Counted from the stretch's first letter, positions 51,600 to 62,244 are shown. The stretch: 64,000 bases of DNA from Bombilactobacillus mellifer (GCF_000970795.1 NZ_KQ034028.1:658127-722126); one strand, 5' to 3'. Translations and numbers: made by a program. Notes: generated from the letters alone by a model not told the origin.

Positions 51600-52604
51600 A
51601 TGAAAATAGCGATTGATGCAATGGGCGGCGATCAAGCACCTCAAGTGATTGTACAAGGGGTTGAACGAGCACGGGATGAATTTACCGACCTAGAATTTAG
51701 CCTATTTGGCAAGCAACGCGAAATTCAAAAGTATTTAAAAAAAGCTGATCGAATTGAGATTATTCAGACTGATAGTCAAATTTTAGGTACAGATGAACCG
51801 ATGAAAGCCATTCGGCATAAAAAGGATTCATCTTTAGTTTTGGCGGCTCAAGCAGTCAAACATCATGAGGCAGATGCCTTATATTCTTTGGGGAATACCG
51901 GAGCTTTATTGGCGGCGGGCATTTTTATTGTGGGGCGCTTACCGCAAGTAGCTCGTCCCGCCTTGATGCCTATTTTGCCTTCTTTAAATAATCCACAGGG
52001 CTTTTGTTATTTAGATGCAGGCGCTAATGCGGAAAGTAAAGTCAATTATTTAGAACAATGGGCAGTGATGGGTTCCGTTTATGCTCAACAAGTTAAGGGT
52101 ATTGCTAAACCGCGGGTGGCGTTATTAAATAATGGTAGCGAGTTTGATAAGGGTGATCGCACTCATCAAACTGCTTACCAAACTTTACAAGCTTTGCCGG
52201 ATCTGAATTTTATTGGCAACCTTGAAGCGGATCAGTTATTAGTATGTGAAGCAGATGTTATTGTCACTGATGGCTTTACCGGCAATGCCGTTTTAAAAAC
52301 TATGGAAGGCAGTGTTAAAGTTTTGCTGCGCCAACTAAAACAAGCGTTGCTGAATAACGGTGCGCGTGCCAAATTAGGAGCGTGGTTAGCCCAGCCGGCT
52401 TTAAAATCGTTGCAGCAATTTTTTGATGTGGCTAGTTACGGTGGAGCTGTATTGATGGGAACTCAAGCTCCTGTCGTGAAATCGCACGGAGCTTCCGATG
52501 CCCGCACCGTTTATTATGCTTTGTCGCAATTGAGAATGATGTATAATAAGGGTATGCTAGATCAAGTAACCGATTATTTTCAAAAAAACAACGTAAATCA
52601 TTAA
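51600..52604 (+). CDS. plsX: Phosphate acyltransferase PlsX
   Basis: A 334-residue peripheral membrane enzyme converting acyl-ACP to acyl-phosphate. MKIAIDAMGGDQAPQVIVQG, SLGNTGALLAAG, DGFTGNAVLKTMEGSVK are family signatures. ATG after GAGGAGA. The regulator fapR and fabD/fabG genes that flank plsX in Bacillus are missing; plsX is followed directly by acpP. Confidence 0.96.
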   Translation: MKIAIDAMGGDQAPQVIVQGVERARDEFTDLEFSLFGKQREIQKYLKKADRIEIIQTDSQILGTDEPMKAIRHKKDSSLVLAAQAVKHHEADALYSLGNTGALLAAGIFIVGRLPQVARPALMPILPSLNNPQGFCYLDAGANAESKVNYLEQWAVMGSVYAQQVKGIAKPRVALLNNGSEFDKGDRTHQTAYQTLQALPDLNFIGNLEADQLLVCEADVIVTDGFTGNAVLKTMEGSVKVLLRQLKQALLNNGARAKLGAWLAQPALKSLQQFFDVASYGGAVLMGTQAPVVKSHGASDARTVYYALSQLRMMYNKGMLDQVTDYFQKNNVNH

Positions 52605-52618
52605 CGGAGTGAATGTCG

Positions 52619-52861
52619 ATGGAAAAACAACAGGTCTTTGATAAAATTGCGCAATTATTAGCGGAACGTTTTAATGTAGCAGCAGACAGTATTACGAGTG
52701 ACACCAATTTTCAAAATGATTTACAGGCGGATTCAATTGATATGGTCGAATTCGAATTGGAGCTGGAAGATGACTTTGGGGCTGAAATCCCGGATGAAGA
52801 AGCGGCAAAAATCCAAACAGTAGGTCAAGCTGTCGATTATATTGTTAGTCATCAAAATTAA
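52619..52861 (+). CDS. acpP: Acyl carrier protein
   Basis: An 80-residue acidic four-helix carrier. The phosphopantetheine serine is in QADSIDMVEFELELED. ATG 52619 fits ACGGAG at 9 bases; ATG 52613 is too close. The terminator at 52878 follows. Confidence 0.95.
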   Translation: MEKQQVFDKIAQLLAERFNVAADSITSDTNFQNDLQADSIDMVEFELELEDDFGAEIPDEEAAKIQTVGQAVDYIVSHQN

Positions 52862-52877
52862 GACAACTTAATTAATT

Positions 52878-52900
52878 AAAAAAGGCGCAAAGCCTTTTTT
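52878..52900 (+). terminator. Terminator after acpP
   Basis: AAAGGC, GCAAA, GCCTTT with T run; moderate stem. Confidence 0.75.
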
Positions 52901-52919
52901 CTTTAGAAAGGAAGGGATT

Positions 52920-53624
52920 TTGGTTTTGTTGAGTCCAGAGTTAATTACCTTGCTGCGTCAAAAATATCAAATTGTTTTCAAAAATTATGACCTACTACAG
53001 TCAGCCCTGACACATGCTTCCTATGCGAATGAGCATCGTGAATTGCATATTCAAGATTACGAACGTTTAGAATTTTTAGGCGATGCGGTTTTAGAATTAA
53101 ATGTCTCCCAATATATTTTTCGCAAATTTCCACAGTTACCTGAAGGTCAATTAACTAAGTTGCGTGCAGCCATCGTGTGCACCGCGAGTTTTGCTAAATT
53201 TTGTCAAGAAGTAGGTTTACCCCCTTTTATTTTATTGGGAAATGGTGAAGAAAAGGCAGGAGCCCGTAAACGTGACACCTTGTTAGAAGACGTTTTTGAA
53301 GCTTTTAATGGCGCCTTATATTTAGATCAAGGTAATGAAGCAGTGATGAGATTTTTACGGCAGACCGTTTTTGAACATATTGATGCCGGTGAATTTAGTG
53401 ACGATAATGATTTCAAAACCGAATTGCAGGAAGAATTACAGCAAAACGGCGATGTAGATATTAATTATCGAGTCTTGCGGCAAGAAGGCGAAGATGAAAC
53501 GACGAAGTTTATCGTGCAATTATATATTAACCAGCAGCCCCATACGACTGGCAGCGGGCATAGTAAAAAAATTGCCGAACAGCAGGCCGCACAAAAATAT
53601 TTGAATCAGTTACATCAAAAATAG
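52920..53624 (+). CDS. rnc: Ribonuclease III
   Basis: A 234-residue double-strand RNA endonuclease for rRNA and mRNA processing. Signature ERLEFLGDAVLELNVSQYIF, EDVFEAFNGALYLD, and a C-terminal dsRNA-binding domain (DFKTELQEELQQNG to KKIAEQQAAQKYL). TTG 52920 is used with AAAGGAAGGG upstream; TTG codons at 52926 and 52929 are alternatives. First of rnc-smc-ftsY. Confidence 0.95.
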   Translation: MVLLSPELITLLRQKYQIVFKNYDLLQSALTHASYANEHRELHIQDYERLEFLGDAVLELNVSQYIFRKFPQLPEGQLTKLRAAIVCTASFAKFCQEVGLPPFILLGNGEEKAGARKRDTLLEDVFEAFNGALYLDQGNEAVMRFLRQTVFEHIDAGEFSDDNDFKTELQEELQQNGDVDINYRVLRQEGEDETTKFIVQLYINQQPHTTGSGHSKKIAEQQAAQKYLNQLHQK

Positions 53625-53635
53625 GGGGATTAAAA

Positions 53636-56600
53636 GTGACCCTAAAGGCAGTAGAAATTAGTGGTTTTAAATCCTTTGCAGACAAAACTGCGCTGTATTT
53701 TGATCAAGGAATTACCGGTATTGTCGGACCTAATGGCAGTGGCAAAAGTAACCTGGCGGAAGCGATTCGTTGGGTGATTGGTGAGCAGTCAGCTAAAAGT
53801 TTACGCGGTTCTAAAATGCAGGATATTATCTTTGCCGGCAGTGATCAACGCCCAGCGTTAAATGTGGCTACAGTAAGTTTACAATTTGATAACCATGATC
53901 GGCGATTATCTATTGCCCAAGATGAGGTGGCAATTCGTCGTCGCTTATTTCGTAATGGTGACAGTGAATTTTGGCTCAATAACCAAAAAGTGCGGTTGAA
54001 AGATATTAGTTCTCTATTTATTGCTGCAGGTTTAGGCAAAAATTCGTTGGCCATTATTTCACAGGGCCAAGTGGAAGCAGTCTTTAATAGTAAACCGGAA
54101 CAACGACGATATATCATTGAAGGACCGGCAGGAGTAGCTAATTTTAAACATAAAAAAGCGGAAGCTCAACAACAGTTGGAACAAACAGACGCGAATCTGA
54201 AACGGGTCGCCGATATTGTGCAAGAATTAACCCGACAAGTAGAACCGTTGAAAGCACAAGCTCAACAGGCTCAAGAATACCAAACACAAAAACAACAGTA
54301 TGATTATTGGCAGCAGTTAACTTTGGCTTTTGAAATCCAACAATTAGCTGATCAAAAACAAACTGCATTAACCACGGCCAAACAATTGCAAACGCAGTTA
54401 GCGGATTTGGAAAGCCAATTAACGCGTACGCAACAGCAAGTAGCGGCCAATCAACAACAAGATCAACAATTAACGACGGCGATTGATCATTATCAGACTC
54501 AATTAACCAGTCTTAGCCGTCAATTAGAAGTTCTTAAAGGCAAACAAGCGCTCGCAGCACAGCAGTCTGATTTTAATGTCACGAATCAATCGGCTTTTAC
54601 TGCACAGTTGACCAAATTACAAGATCAAAGCCAAACTTTGCAGCAAACTCAGCGCCAACAGCAAGAACAAGTGGCTAGTATTCAACAGCGGGTGCATCAG
54701 TTACAACAGCAGATCAAGAATTTGCAAGCAGATTTTAGTGCTGACCCTGAGGAAATGTCGCGTAAGATTGAACAAACGCAGCAACAATATTTAACCTTGT
54801 TGCAGCAACAGACTTCGCTGCATAATCAAAAAATTTATTTACAACGTCAGCTGCAGCAATCGCAAGCAGAATCTGATCAGCTCCAAAAACAAATGCAAGA
54901 ACAACAGCAAACCCAACAACAAGCCCAACAAGAGTTGGCGGATTTGACTAATAAGCAACAAGCAGCTCAACAACAACAAGAGCAGCTGCAACAACAAATA
55001 CAACAACAGCAAAAAACGGTTCAACAAAAACAAGAGCAGTTGTCCCGCCAACAGCAAGCCGCGGATAAAGTAGTGCAGCACTGGCAACAGACACAGGCTG
55101 AACAACGTTCACTGCAACGCATCGTCCAGCAGCATCAAGGGTATTACCAAGGAGTACGAGCAGTTTTAAAAGCCCAATTACCTGGCGTTGTGGGCGTCGT
55201 GGCAGAGTTGATTCAAGTTCCGGAGCAGTTTCAAATTGCTTTACAAAGTGCGGCAGCTACCCAATTGCAGTATATAGTAACGCAGATGCAAGCTGATGCT
55301 CGTCAAGCCATTGACTATTTACGCCAACACCACGCTGGGCGGGCAACTTTTTTACCTCGTAATGTCATCCAAGCTCGCAAAATTGCTCCCCGCGATGTTG
55401 CTGCTTTACAGCAAAAGGCCGGCTATTTAGGCATTGCCAGTGATTTAATTCAGATCACCGATGGTTTGCAAAATATTAATGAAAATCTGTTCGGATCGCT
55501 TTTAGTAGTGCAAACGCTCGAAGCTGCGATTGCCATTAGTAATTTGATTCATCATCGTTGGCGGGTTGTGACGCTACAAGGGGATTTAATTAATCCTGGT
55601 GGTTCGATGACCGGTGGTCAAGTCAAAGTGACTAATGAACTATTGTCACAAAAAACCCGTCTGCACAAATTAACCCGTACAATGGAACAACTACAACAGC
55701 AAGTGCAGCAGCAAAAAGCAGGCGTCCAAAAAGCGCAAGGTGCCTTAGAACAAAAGCATCATCAACTGCAAACACTAGATGATCAAGTCCAGCAGCAAAA
55801 GCAAATTGCACAAAAGTTAGATAATCAGTTACAAGTTAAACAACATCAAAAGCAGACCCAGCAACAACAATTACAAGCGCTCAGCTTTCAGCAACAACGT
55901 TTTGGAAAACAAATTCAAGCAAATCAAGCTCAACTGCAAGATAGCACAAAACAAAAGGCTGCCATCGAACGTCAGCTCACTGCTAAAAAACAATTGTTGA
56001 CTCAACAAAAAACTTTATTAGATGATTTTGATCAACAAAAACAAAATTATGAGCAGCAGCTGCAAACGTTACAAACGCAGCTGGCTGTGGCCACTAATGA
56101 ACTAAATAATCAACAACAACTATTACGTGCAACGCAGCAAGACACAAAAGCTAATCAACAACAAATTGCTGATCTGAAGCAACGCTTAGCACAATTGCAA
56201 ACTGCAACACAAGATTTACATGCGACCCATCAGGATGTCGATCAGCAGATGGCAAAAATTACTAGCCAAATTAAAACTGCTCAGGAGCAATTAGCTGAGC
56301 AACAAAAACTACGCAAACAAATTCAAGTCAAGGCCCCAACTTTAGAAGAAAAATATCAACAGCTTTTTAAGCAACAAAAGAAGTTGGCAGCCGCTCAAGA
56401 GGACAATGCGGTGACTTTGGCTAATTATAAAAATCAAATGCAACGCCGTTTGCAGGAATTAGAAACGACTTATCAGATGAGTTTTGAAGTGGCCGCGGCA
56501 CAATTGGCTGCAACTCAATTTGAGCCGCAACATGCGCAAACTCAGCTGAAGCAGTTACAGCAGCAGCTAACCGAAATAGGTTCTGTCAATTTGAATGCGA

Positions 56601-57190
56601 TTGAAGAATATGAACAGGTCAAGGATCGTTATGAATTTTTACAAAAGCAGCAAGCAGATTTAATTACCGCACGACAGCAATTACAAACCACTATGCAAGA
56701 AATGGATCACGAAGTGGCCACCCGCTTTGAACAGATGTTCACACAGGTAGCGGCGGCATTTGAAGTGATCTTTCCCAAAATGTTCGGGGGCGGTAAAGCA
56801 CAGTTGGTGCTGACGCAACCAGATGATCTATTAACAACCGGAATTGAAATTGTCGCCCAGCCTCCCGGCAAAAAATTGCAACAATTAAGTTTACTGTCTG
56901 GTGGTGAACGGGCTTTAACTGTTATTACTTTATTATTTGCGATTATTAAGGTACAACCGGTACCCTTTTGCGTTTTAGATGAAGTAGAGGCCTCTTTAGA
57001 TGAAGCTAACGTAACCCGTTTTGCAAGCTATTTAAATAAATACGATACAAAAACTCAATTTATTGTGATTACCCATCGACGAGGAACTATGATGCGCACG
57101 CAACGCTTATACGGAATTACAATGCAAGAGTCCGGCGTCTCTACTGTTGTTTCCATAAAATTACCACTGACTAATCAGGAGGTGTCATAA
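53636..57190 (+). CDS. smc: Chromosome segregation protein SMC
   Basis: A 1,184-residue condensin ATPase. N-terminal Walker A VGPNGSGKSNLAEAIRWVIG; coiled coil about 170-500; hinge about 505-660 (VLKAQLPGVVGVVAELIQVP to NPGGSMTGGQ); second coil to about 1000; C-terminal signature LSLLSGGERALTVITLLFAI and Walker B CVLDEVEASLDEANV. GTG start after GGGGG. The coils are extraordinarily Gln-rich, with long CAA/CAG stretches near 54850-55080. Confidence 0.97.
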   Translation: MTLKAVEISGFKSFADKTALYFDQGITGIVGPNGSGKSNLAEAIRWVIGEQSAKSLRGSKMQDIIFAGSDQRPALNVATVSLQFDNHDRRLSIAQDEVAIRRRLFRNGDSEFWLNNQKVRLKDISSLFIAAGLGKNSLAIISQGQVEAVFNSKPEQRRYIIEGPAGVANFKHKKAEAQQQLEQTDANLKRVADIVQELTRQVEPLKAQAQQAQEYQTQKQQYDYWQQLTLAFEIQQLADQKQTALTTAKQLQTQLADLESQLTRTQQQVAANQQQDQQLTTAIDHYQTQLTSLSRQLEVLKGKQALAAQQSDFNVTNQSAFTAQLTKLQDQSQTLQQTQRQQQEQVASIQQRVHQLQQQIKNLQADFSADPEEMSRKIEQTQQQYLTLLQQQTSLHNQKIYLQRQLQQSQAESDQLQKQMQEQQQTQQQAQQELADLTNKQQAAQQQQEQLQQQIQQQQKTVQQKQEQLSRQQQAADKVVQHWQQTQAEQRSLQRIVQQHQGYYQGVRAVLKAQLPGVVGVVAELIQVPEQFQIALQSAAATQLQYIVTQMQADARQAIDYLRQHHAGRATFLPRNVIQARKIAPRDVAALQQKAGYLGIASDLIQITDGLQNINENLFGSLLVVQTLEAAIAISNLIHHRWRVVTLQGDLINPGGSMTGGQVKVTNELLSQKTRLHKLTRTMEQLQQQVQQQKAGVQKAQGALEQKHHQLQTLDDQVQQQKQIAQKLDNQLQVKQHQKQTQQQQLQALSFQQQRFGKQIQANQAQLQDSTKQKAAIERQLTAKKQLLTQQKTLLDDFDQQKQNYEQQLQTLQTQLAVATNELNNQQQLLRATQQDTKANQQQIADLKQRLAQLQTATQDLHATHQDVDQQMAKITSQIKTAQEQLAEQQKLRKQIQVKAPTLEEKYQQLFKQQKKLAAAQEDNAVTLANYKNQMQRRLQELETTYQMSFEVAAAQLAATQFEPQHAQTQLKQLQQQLTEIGSVNLNAIEEYEQVKDRYEFLQKQQADLITARQQLQTTMQEMDHEVATRFEQMFTQVAAAFEVIFPKMFGGGKAQLVLTQPDDLLTTGIEIVAQPPGKKLQQLSLLSGGERALTVITLLFAIIKVQPVPFCVLDEVEASLDEANVTRFASYLNKYDTKTQFIVITHRRGTMMRTQRLYGITMQESGVSTVVSIKLPLTNQEVS

Positions 57191-57194
57191 GTTC

Positions 57195-58508
57195 ATGGGA
57201 CTATTTGACATTTTTAAAAAAAAGACCAACACCGCTGCACAAACTGAGGCTTCACCACAAACAGCGCCAGACAAGGATTCTGACCAGCCAGCTACGACTG
57301 CTGATTCAGCCGATACACTCGATACACCCGCCAAAAAATCTGACAGTCCAAAGCAAAAACCGACACCGGATGCATCTGAGCCTCAAGAGCAACCTACTGA
57401 GTCAACCAGTATTTCGGGCAATCCGGAACCTCCAGCTACGGATTCAAAGTCACAGACTGCAACCCCTGAGCAGGCCAGCTCCACCGCTGAACCAACTACC
57501 ACCACTGAGGGTAAGGAGGCTATTTCTCAAGAAACAGGATCTACCGCAGCTGACACGGCGAAATACAATGCGGGATTAACGAAAACTCGGCATCGGTTGC
57601 GGGATCGGTTTAATGCTTTTTTGGCTAATTTTCGAAGCGTCGACGAAGAATTTTTTGATGATTTAGAAGATCTCTTAATTCAATCGGATGTGGGTTACGA
57701 AATGGCCTTAAAAATTTCAGATGCTTTACGTAATGAAGTTAAATTGCAAAATGCACAATCTAAAGCCGAAGTTTCCCGCGTTATTGTTCAAAAAATGGCG
57801 GAAATTTATTATCAAGATAGTCAAAATCAAGATTATCACTTAAACATCAACGTTCAACGTCCTTTAAATGTTATTTTATTTGTGGGAGTGAATGGGGCCG
57901 GTAAGACTACCACAATTGGTAAATTAGCTGCACGTCTGAAAAAAGATGGGCAAAAAGTGATCTTGGCGGCGGCTGATACTTTTCGGGCTGGAGCAATTGA
58001 GCAGTTACAAGTTTGGGGTAGTAAGGTGGGAGTCCAAACAGTAGCTCATGTTGCTGGCAGTGATCCCGCTTCGGTCGTTTATGATGCTTTGCAGTTAGCT
58101 CAACAAGAACATGCTAATGTTTTATTAGTGGACACTGCGGGCCGCTTACAAAATAATACTAATCTCATGAAAGAATTGGAAAAAATTAAACGGATTATTA
58201 CGCGGGAAATTCCAGATGCTCCGCATGAAGTATTACTTGTCATCGATGCAACCACGGGGCAAAATGCCTTAGTTCAAGCTAAACAATTTCAAAAAGCTAC
58301 CCAAGTCACGGGTTTAGTTTTAGCTAAACTGGACGGTTCTTCGCAAGGAGGTATTGTTTTAGCCATTAATGATGAATTGCATTTACCAGTGAAATTGGTC
58401 GGTTTGGGCGAACAGATGGATGATTTGCGTGATTTTGATCCGGAGATCTACGCTCAAGGGCTGTTTAGTCAACTCTTTCAAGATGAGGCGGCCAATAGCC
58501 ATGAATGA
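57195..58508 (+). CDS. ftsY: Signal recognition particle receptor FtsY
   Basis: A 437-residue SRP receptor GTPase. Residues about 10-125 form an acidic, Pro/Thr/Ser-rich A-domain; then the NG domain with [51 protein letters not shown] with GGAGGTG upstream inside the end of smc. Works with Ffh at 58853. Confidence 0.96.
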   Translation: MGLFDIFKKKTNTAAQTEASPQTAPDKDSDQPATTADSADTLDTPAKKSDSPKQKPTPDASEPQEQPTESTSISGNPEPPATDSKSQTATPEQASSTAEPTTTTEGKEAISQETGSTAADTAKYNAGLTKTRHRLRDRFNAFLANFRSVDEEFFDDLEDLLIQSDVGYEMALKISDALRNEVKLQNAQSKAEVSRVIVQKMAEIYYQDSQNQDYHLNINVQRPLNVILFVGVNGAGKTTTIGKLAARLKKDGQKVILAAADTFRAGAIEQLQVWGSKVGVQTVAHVAGSDPASVVYDALQLAQQEHANVLLVDTAGRLQNNTNLMKELEKIKRIITREIPDAPHEVLLVIDATTGQNALVQAKQFQKATQVTGLVLAKLDGSSQGGIVLAINDELHLPVKLVGLGEQMDDLRDFDPEIYAQGLFSQLFQDEAANSHE

Positions 58509-58842
58509 GGATTTGTTAAAAACCACGCGGATTAACCTGTTGGCGGATTTTTATCAAAATTTATTAACGCCCACTCAAATTCAGTATATTAATTTGTATT
58601 ATAGTGATGATTATTCTTTAGGCGAAATCGCCCAATTGCATCATGTCAGCCGTCAGGCCGTATATGATAATTTAAAACGAACAGTGACTACTTTAGAGAA
58701 CTACGAACAGCGACTGCATTTATATCGGAATTTTAACCAACGCCAGCAACTAATTGATCAAATCCAGCAATGCATTGTCAAAAAATATCCGAATGATGTA
58801 CACTTGAAAGCGTTAGTAGATCAGTTAGCTCAACTGGAATAG
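58501..58842 (+). CDS. ylxM: YlxM/p13-like DNA-binding protein (UPF0122)
   Basis: 113 residues with a sigma-70 region-4-like [23 protein letters not shown], then [14 protein letters not shown]. YlxM modulates SRP assembly in streptococci. ATG 58501 overlaps ftsY by 8 bases; the conserved ftsY-ylxM-ffh order supports the call. Confidence 0.93.
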   Translation: MNEDLLKTTRINLLADFYQNLLTPTQIQYINLYYSDDYSLGEIAQLHHVSRQAVYDNLKRTVTTLENYEQRLHLYRNFNQRQQLIDQIQQCIVKKYPNDVHLKALVDQLAQLE

Positions 58843-58852
58843 GAGAGATTTT

Positions 58853-60289
58853 ATGGCATTTGAAGGTTTAAGCGAACGTTTACAAAATACTTTTGCAAAA
58901 TTACGCGGTAAGGGTAAAGTTACAAAAGCTGACGTGCAAGAAATGATGCGCGAGGTCCGATTAGCCTTATTGGAAGCGGACGTTAATTTTGATGTCACGA
59001 AAAATTTTATTAAAACCGTCCAAGAACGTGCCGTGGGGAGTGAAGTACTCGATAGTCTAACTCCGGCACAGCAAGTTATTAAAATCGTCAATGAAGAATT
59101 AACCAAGATTATGGGTTCTTCCGCCGTCTTATTAAATCAAGCTTCTCATATTCCCACGGTGATTATGCTGGTGGGTCTACAAGGCTCTGGGAAAACCACA
59201 TCTGCGGGCAAATTAGTTAAATATTTACAAGCTGAAAAAAATGCGCGTCCACTCTTAATTGCAGCAGATGTCTATCGCCCGGCGGCCATTGACCAGTTAC
59301 AAACTATCGGCCAGCAGGTCCAAGTTCCGGTTTATGATGAAGGTACGAACCAAGACCCGGTGGAAATTGTTCGTCATGGCTTAGAAACCGCGCAAGCCAA
59401 AAAGAATGATTATGTTTTAATAGATACCGCGGGCCGCTTGGAAATTGATGACCAATTGATGAGTGAATTAAGTCGGATCAAACAAGTGGCGCAGCCGACG
59501 GAAATTTTACTGGTTGTTGATTCTATGACCGGTCAAGCAGCCACGCATGTTGCCGAAGGGTTTAATGACCGTTTAGATATTAGTGGGGTTATTTTAACTA
59601 AATTAGACGGTGATACTCGGGGCGGAGCGGCGCTATCTATTCGGGCTGTCACTGGCAAACCCATCAAGTTTGTAGGTTCCGGGGAAAAATTAGATGCGCT
59701 GGAAGTGTTTCATCCAGATCGGATGGCAGATCGGATTCTGGGCATGGGTGATGTTTTAACACTCATTGAAAAAGCGGAAAAGGACTACGATGAAAAACAG
59801 GCCGCCGCTTTAACCCGGAAAATGCAAGAGAATACTTTTGATTTTAATGATTTTGTCGATCAATTGGAACAAATGCAAAAAATGGGTCCCATGGATGAAA
59901 TTATGAAAATGATGCCAGGCATGGCGGCCAATCCTGCCTTAAAAAATGTCCACATGGATCCTCAAGATATTGAACATCTCAAAGCGGTTGTCTATTCGAT
60001 GACTCCCCAAGAACGTCAGACCCCAGAACTCTTGAATCCTTCTCGGCGACGGCGGATCGCGACCGGTTCTGGCCGACCATTAGTGGAAGTCAATCGCATG
60101 ATCAAACAATTTAAGCAGATGCAAACCTTAATGCAAAAGATGTCCAAAGGTAATTTTAACGGTATGGAACAAATGATGGGCCCCGGCTTACAAGGAAAAA
60201 TTGGCAAAATGGCGATGGGATCAATGGTGCGGCGTACTAAAAAACGTAAGAAAAAACGGTTAAAAAAGGTCAAGCGATTTAAATCGTAA
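58853..60289 (+). CDS. ffh: Signal recognition particle protein Ffh
   Basis: A 478-residue SRP54 GTPase guiding membrane and secreted proteins to the translocon. N domain AFEGLSERLQNTFAKLRG; G domain [39 protein letters not shown]; Met-rich M domain binding 4.5S RNA and signals (GPMDEIMKMMPGMA; IATGSGRPLVEVNRMIKQF). ATG after AGGAGAG. Confidence 0.97.
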   Translation: MAFEGLSERLQNTFAKLRGKGKVTKADVQEMMREVRLALLEADVNFDVTKNFIKTVQERAVGSEVLDSLTPAQQVIKIVNEELTKIMGSSAVLLNQASHIPTVIMLVGLQGSGKTTSAGKLVKYLQAEKNARPLLIAADVYRPAAIDQLQTIGQQVQVPVYDEGTNQDPVEIVRHGLETAQAKKNDYVLIDTAGRLEIDDQLMSELSRIKQVAQPTEILLVVDSMTGQAATHVAEGFNDRLDISGVILTKLDGDTRGGAALSIRAVTGKPIKFVGSGEKLDALEVFHPDRMADRILGMGDVLTLIEKAEKDYDEKQAAALTRKMQENTFDFNDFVDQLEQMQKMGPMDEIMKMMPGMAANPALKNVHMDPQDIEHLKAVVYSMTPQERQTPELLNPSRRRRIATGSGRPLVEVNRMIKQFKQMQTLMQKMSKGNFNGMEQMMGPGLQGKIGKMAMGSMVRRTKKRKKKRLKKVKRFKS

Positions 60290-60307
60290 TCTGTAAAGAA
60301 TTTTTCC

Positions 60308-60336
60308 TTTACACACTGTAGCAATTTCAGTATAAT
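60308..60336 (+). promoter_or_regulatory. rpsP operon promoter
   Basis: TTTACA (60308-60313), 17-base spacer, TATAAT (60331-60336). The -35 overlaps the 3' arm of a small hairpin (TGTAAAG/CTTTACA) after ffh. Confidence 0.85.
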
Positions 60337-60372
60337 AAATCAGGTTAAGAAATTATTTGGAGGAATTTAACT

Positions 60373-60651
60373 ATGACAGTAAAAATTCGGATGCGGCGGA
60401 TGGGTAGTAAAAGACGCCCCTTCTATCGAATTGTAGTGGCGGATTCCAGATCTCCGCGTGATGGTCGTTTTATTCAAGAAATTGGACATTATAATCCTTT
60501 AAATGACGATCAACTTAAAATTGATGCCGCTGCTGCTTTAGAATGGATGCAAAAGGGTGCTCAACCGTCCGATACGGTGCGTAATTTGTTTCAAAAACAA
60601 GGCATCATGAAACAATATCATGAAGCTAAATTAGCCCATAAAGCTCAATAG
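60373..60651 (+). CDS. rpsP: 30S ribosomal protein S16
   Basis: A 92-residue bS16: [43 protein letters not shown] after TTGGAGG. First of rpsP-khpA, with its own promoter. Confidence 0.97.
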   Translation: MTVKIRMRRMGSKRRPFYRIVVADSRSPRDGRFIQEIGHYNPLNDDQLKIDAAAALEWMQKGAQPSDTVRNLFQKQGIMKQYHEAKLAHKAQ

Positions 60652-60661
60652 AGAATGTGTA

Positions 60662-60907
60662 ATGCAAGCAGTAATTACTAATTTAATTAAAGCGATTGTG
60701 CTGCCTTTGGCCGATAGCCCTGAATTGGTGCAGATTCAAACCACCACAACGCCGGACAGTTTGATTTTTGATTTACATGTCAGCGCCAAAGATGCTGGTC
60801 GGATTATTGGTAAACAAGGACGAGTCGCTCAAGCGATCCGCACTGTTGTCTATTCACAAAATAATGATCAGAATCGACGTATTAAATTAAATATTATTCC
60901 AGAATAA
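60662..60907 (+). CDS. khpA: KH-domain RNA-binding protein KhpA
   Basis: An 81-residue protein, essentially a single KH domain with the GRIIGKQGRVAQAIR loop that binds RNA; in streptococci KhpA pairs with KhpB (EloR) to control cell elongation. It starts 10 bases after rpsP, the conserved place (ylqC). Confidence 0.94.
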   Translation: MQAVITNLIKAIVLPLADSPELVQIQTTTTPDSLIFDLHVSAKDAGRIIGKQGRVAQAIRTVVYSQNNDQNRRIKLNIIPE

Positions 60908-60950
60908 ATAAAAGCGGTTGGACAGTAAGTGTCAAAGCCGCTTTTATTTT
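60908..60950 (+). terminator. Hairpin terminator between khpA and rimM
   Basis: AATAAAAGCGG and CCGCTTTTATT enclose a loop that itself contains GACA/TGTC. Confidence 0.85.
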
Positions 60951-60964
60951 CGAGGTTTTTCAAG

Positions 60965-61489
60965 ATGACAGAAATGCAATATCTCCGAGTGGGCCGTGTT
61001 CTCAGTTTTCATGGTTTACAAGGAGAAATGAAATTACAAGTGATCTCAGATGATCCTGAACAACGTTTTGCGCCCCAAACGCAATTATCTTTGCAACACG
61101 ATACCCAAAGACAGGCCGTGACGGTGCAAACCTCGCGGCCATATAAAGGTTTTTGGCTGGTGAAATTTGTCGAAATTAATGATTTGACAGAGGCCGAAAT
61201 TTATCGTAATTGGGAAGTTATGATTGCCACGGACCAATTATCTCCTTTACCAACCGGTCAATATTATTATAAGGATATTATGGGCATTAAAGTTGTCGAT
61301 CAACAACGGGGTTATTTGGGACAAGTGAGCGATATTTTAGCATTAGGTCCCAATGATGTCTGGGTCATTACGAATTCCGCCGGACAAGAAATTCTCATCC
61401 CTATTATTAAAAGTGTTTTATTGCAAGTAAATTTGTCGGAGGCTACAGCCACTGTAGATCTGCCTGAAGGTTTAATTGATGAAAATTGA
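60965..61489 (+). CDS. rimM: 16S rRNA processing protein RimM
   Basis: A 174-residue 30S maturation factor that binds S19. N-terminal RimM domain ([20 protein letters not shown]) and C-terminal PRC-barrel ([33 protein letters not shown]). ATG 60965 with CGAGG upstream; the longer frame would start in the terminator. It overlaps trmD. Confidence 0.95.
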   Translation: MTEMQYLRVGRVLSFHGLQGEMKLQVISDDPEQRFAPQTQLSLQHDTQRQAVTVQTSRPYKGFWLVKFVEINDLTEAEIYRNWEVMIATDQLSPLPTGQYYYKDIMGIKVVDQQRGYLGQVSDILALGPNDVWVITNSAGQEILIPIIKSVLLQVNLSEATATVDLPEGLIDEN

Positions 61490-62207
61490 TATTTTAACTT
61501 TATTTCCCCAAATGTTTGTTCCACTCAATGAGTCCTTACTGGGGAAAGCCCAAGCCAAACAATTATTAGAAATTGCTATATGCGATTTTCGCCAATATGC
61601 GACTAATAAACAACATCATGTTGATGATACACCTTATGGGGGCGGTGCAGGGATGCTCTTGCAACCACAGCCTATTTATCGGGCTATGGATGCCATTAAT
61701 GCGCAAGACACCGGCAAAAAGCGTGTTATTTTATTGGATCCGGCGGGGCAAAAATTTAATCAAGCATTGGCCCAAGACTTAGCCCAAGAGCAGCATTTAG
61801 TTTTTATTTGCGGTCATTATGAGGGCTTTGATGAACGGATTGAGCGTTTAGCTACCGATAAAGTATCACTGGGTGATTTTGTACTGACTGGAGGCGAAAT
61901 GGCAGCCATGGTAATGATTGATGCCTTGGCGCGGTTTGTGCCGGGGGTCTTAGGCAATGAAACATCAGCTTATTCGGATTCTTTTAGCGCCGGGTTACTG
62001 GAATATCCGCAATATACTCGTCCAGCAGAATATCGGGGGATGAAAGTCCCCGAAATTTTATTAAGTGGCAATCACCAAAAAATTGCCCAATGGCGTCGTC
62101 AGCAAGCCCTAAAAAAAACCTGGTTGCAACGCCCCGATTTACTGGCCCAAACAGCTTTAACTACTGCGGATTTGAATTATCTTGATACTTTAACTTCGGA
62201 AGATTAG
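61479..62207 (+). CDS. trmD: tRNA (guanine-37-N1)-methyltransferase
   Basis: A 242-residue SPOUT enzyme making m1G37, which prevents +1 frameshifts. [58 protein letters not shown] form the trefoil-knot SAM site. ATG 61479 overlaps rimM by 11 bases. Confidence 0.97.
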   Translation: MKIDILTLFPQMFVPLNESLLGKAQAKQLLEIAICDFRQYATNKQHHVDDTPYGGGAGMLLQPQPIYRAMDAINAQDTGKKRVILLDPAGQKFNQALAQDLAQEQHLVFICGHYEGFDERIERLATDKVSLGDFVLTGGEMAAMVMIDALARFVPGVLGNETSAYSDSFSAGLLEYPQYTRPAEYRGMKVPEILLSGNHQKIAQWRRQQALKKTWLQRPDLLAQTALTTADLNYLDTLTSED

Positions 62208-62209
62208 AC

Positions 62210-62237
62210 TTTACAATTTATAAAATCATGCTATAGT
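62210..62237 (+). promoter_or_regulatory. rplS promoter
   Basis: TTTACA (62210-62215), 16-base spacer, TATAGT (62232-62237), starting 2 bases after the trmD stop. Confidence 0.75.
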
Positions 62238-62244
62238 GGAGTTT

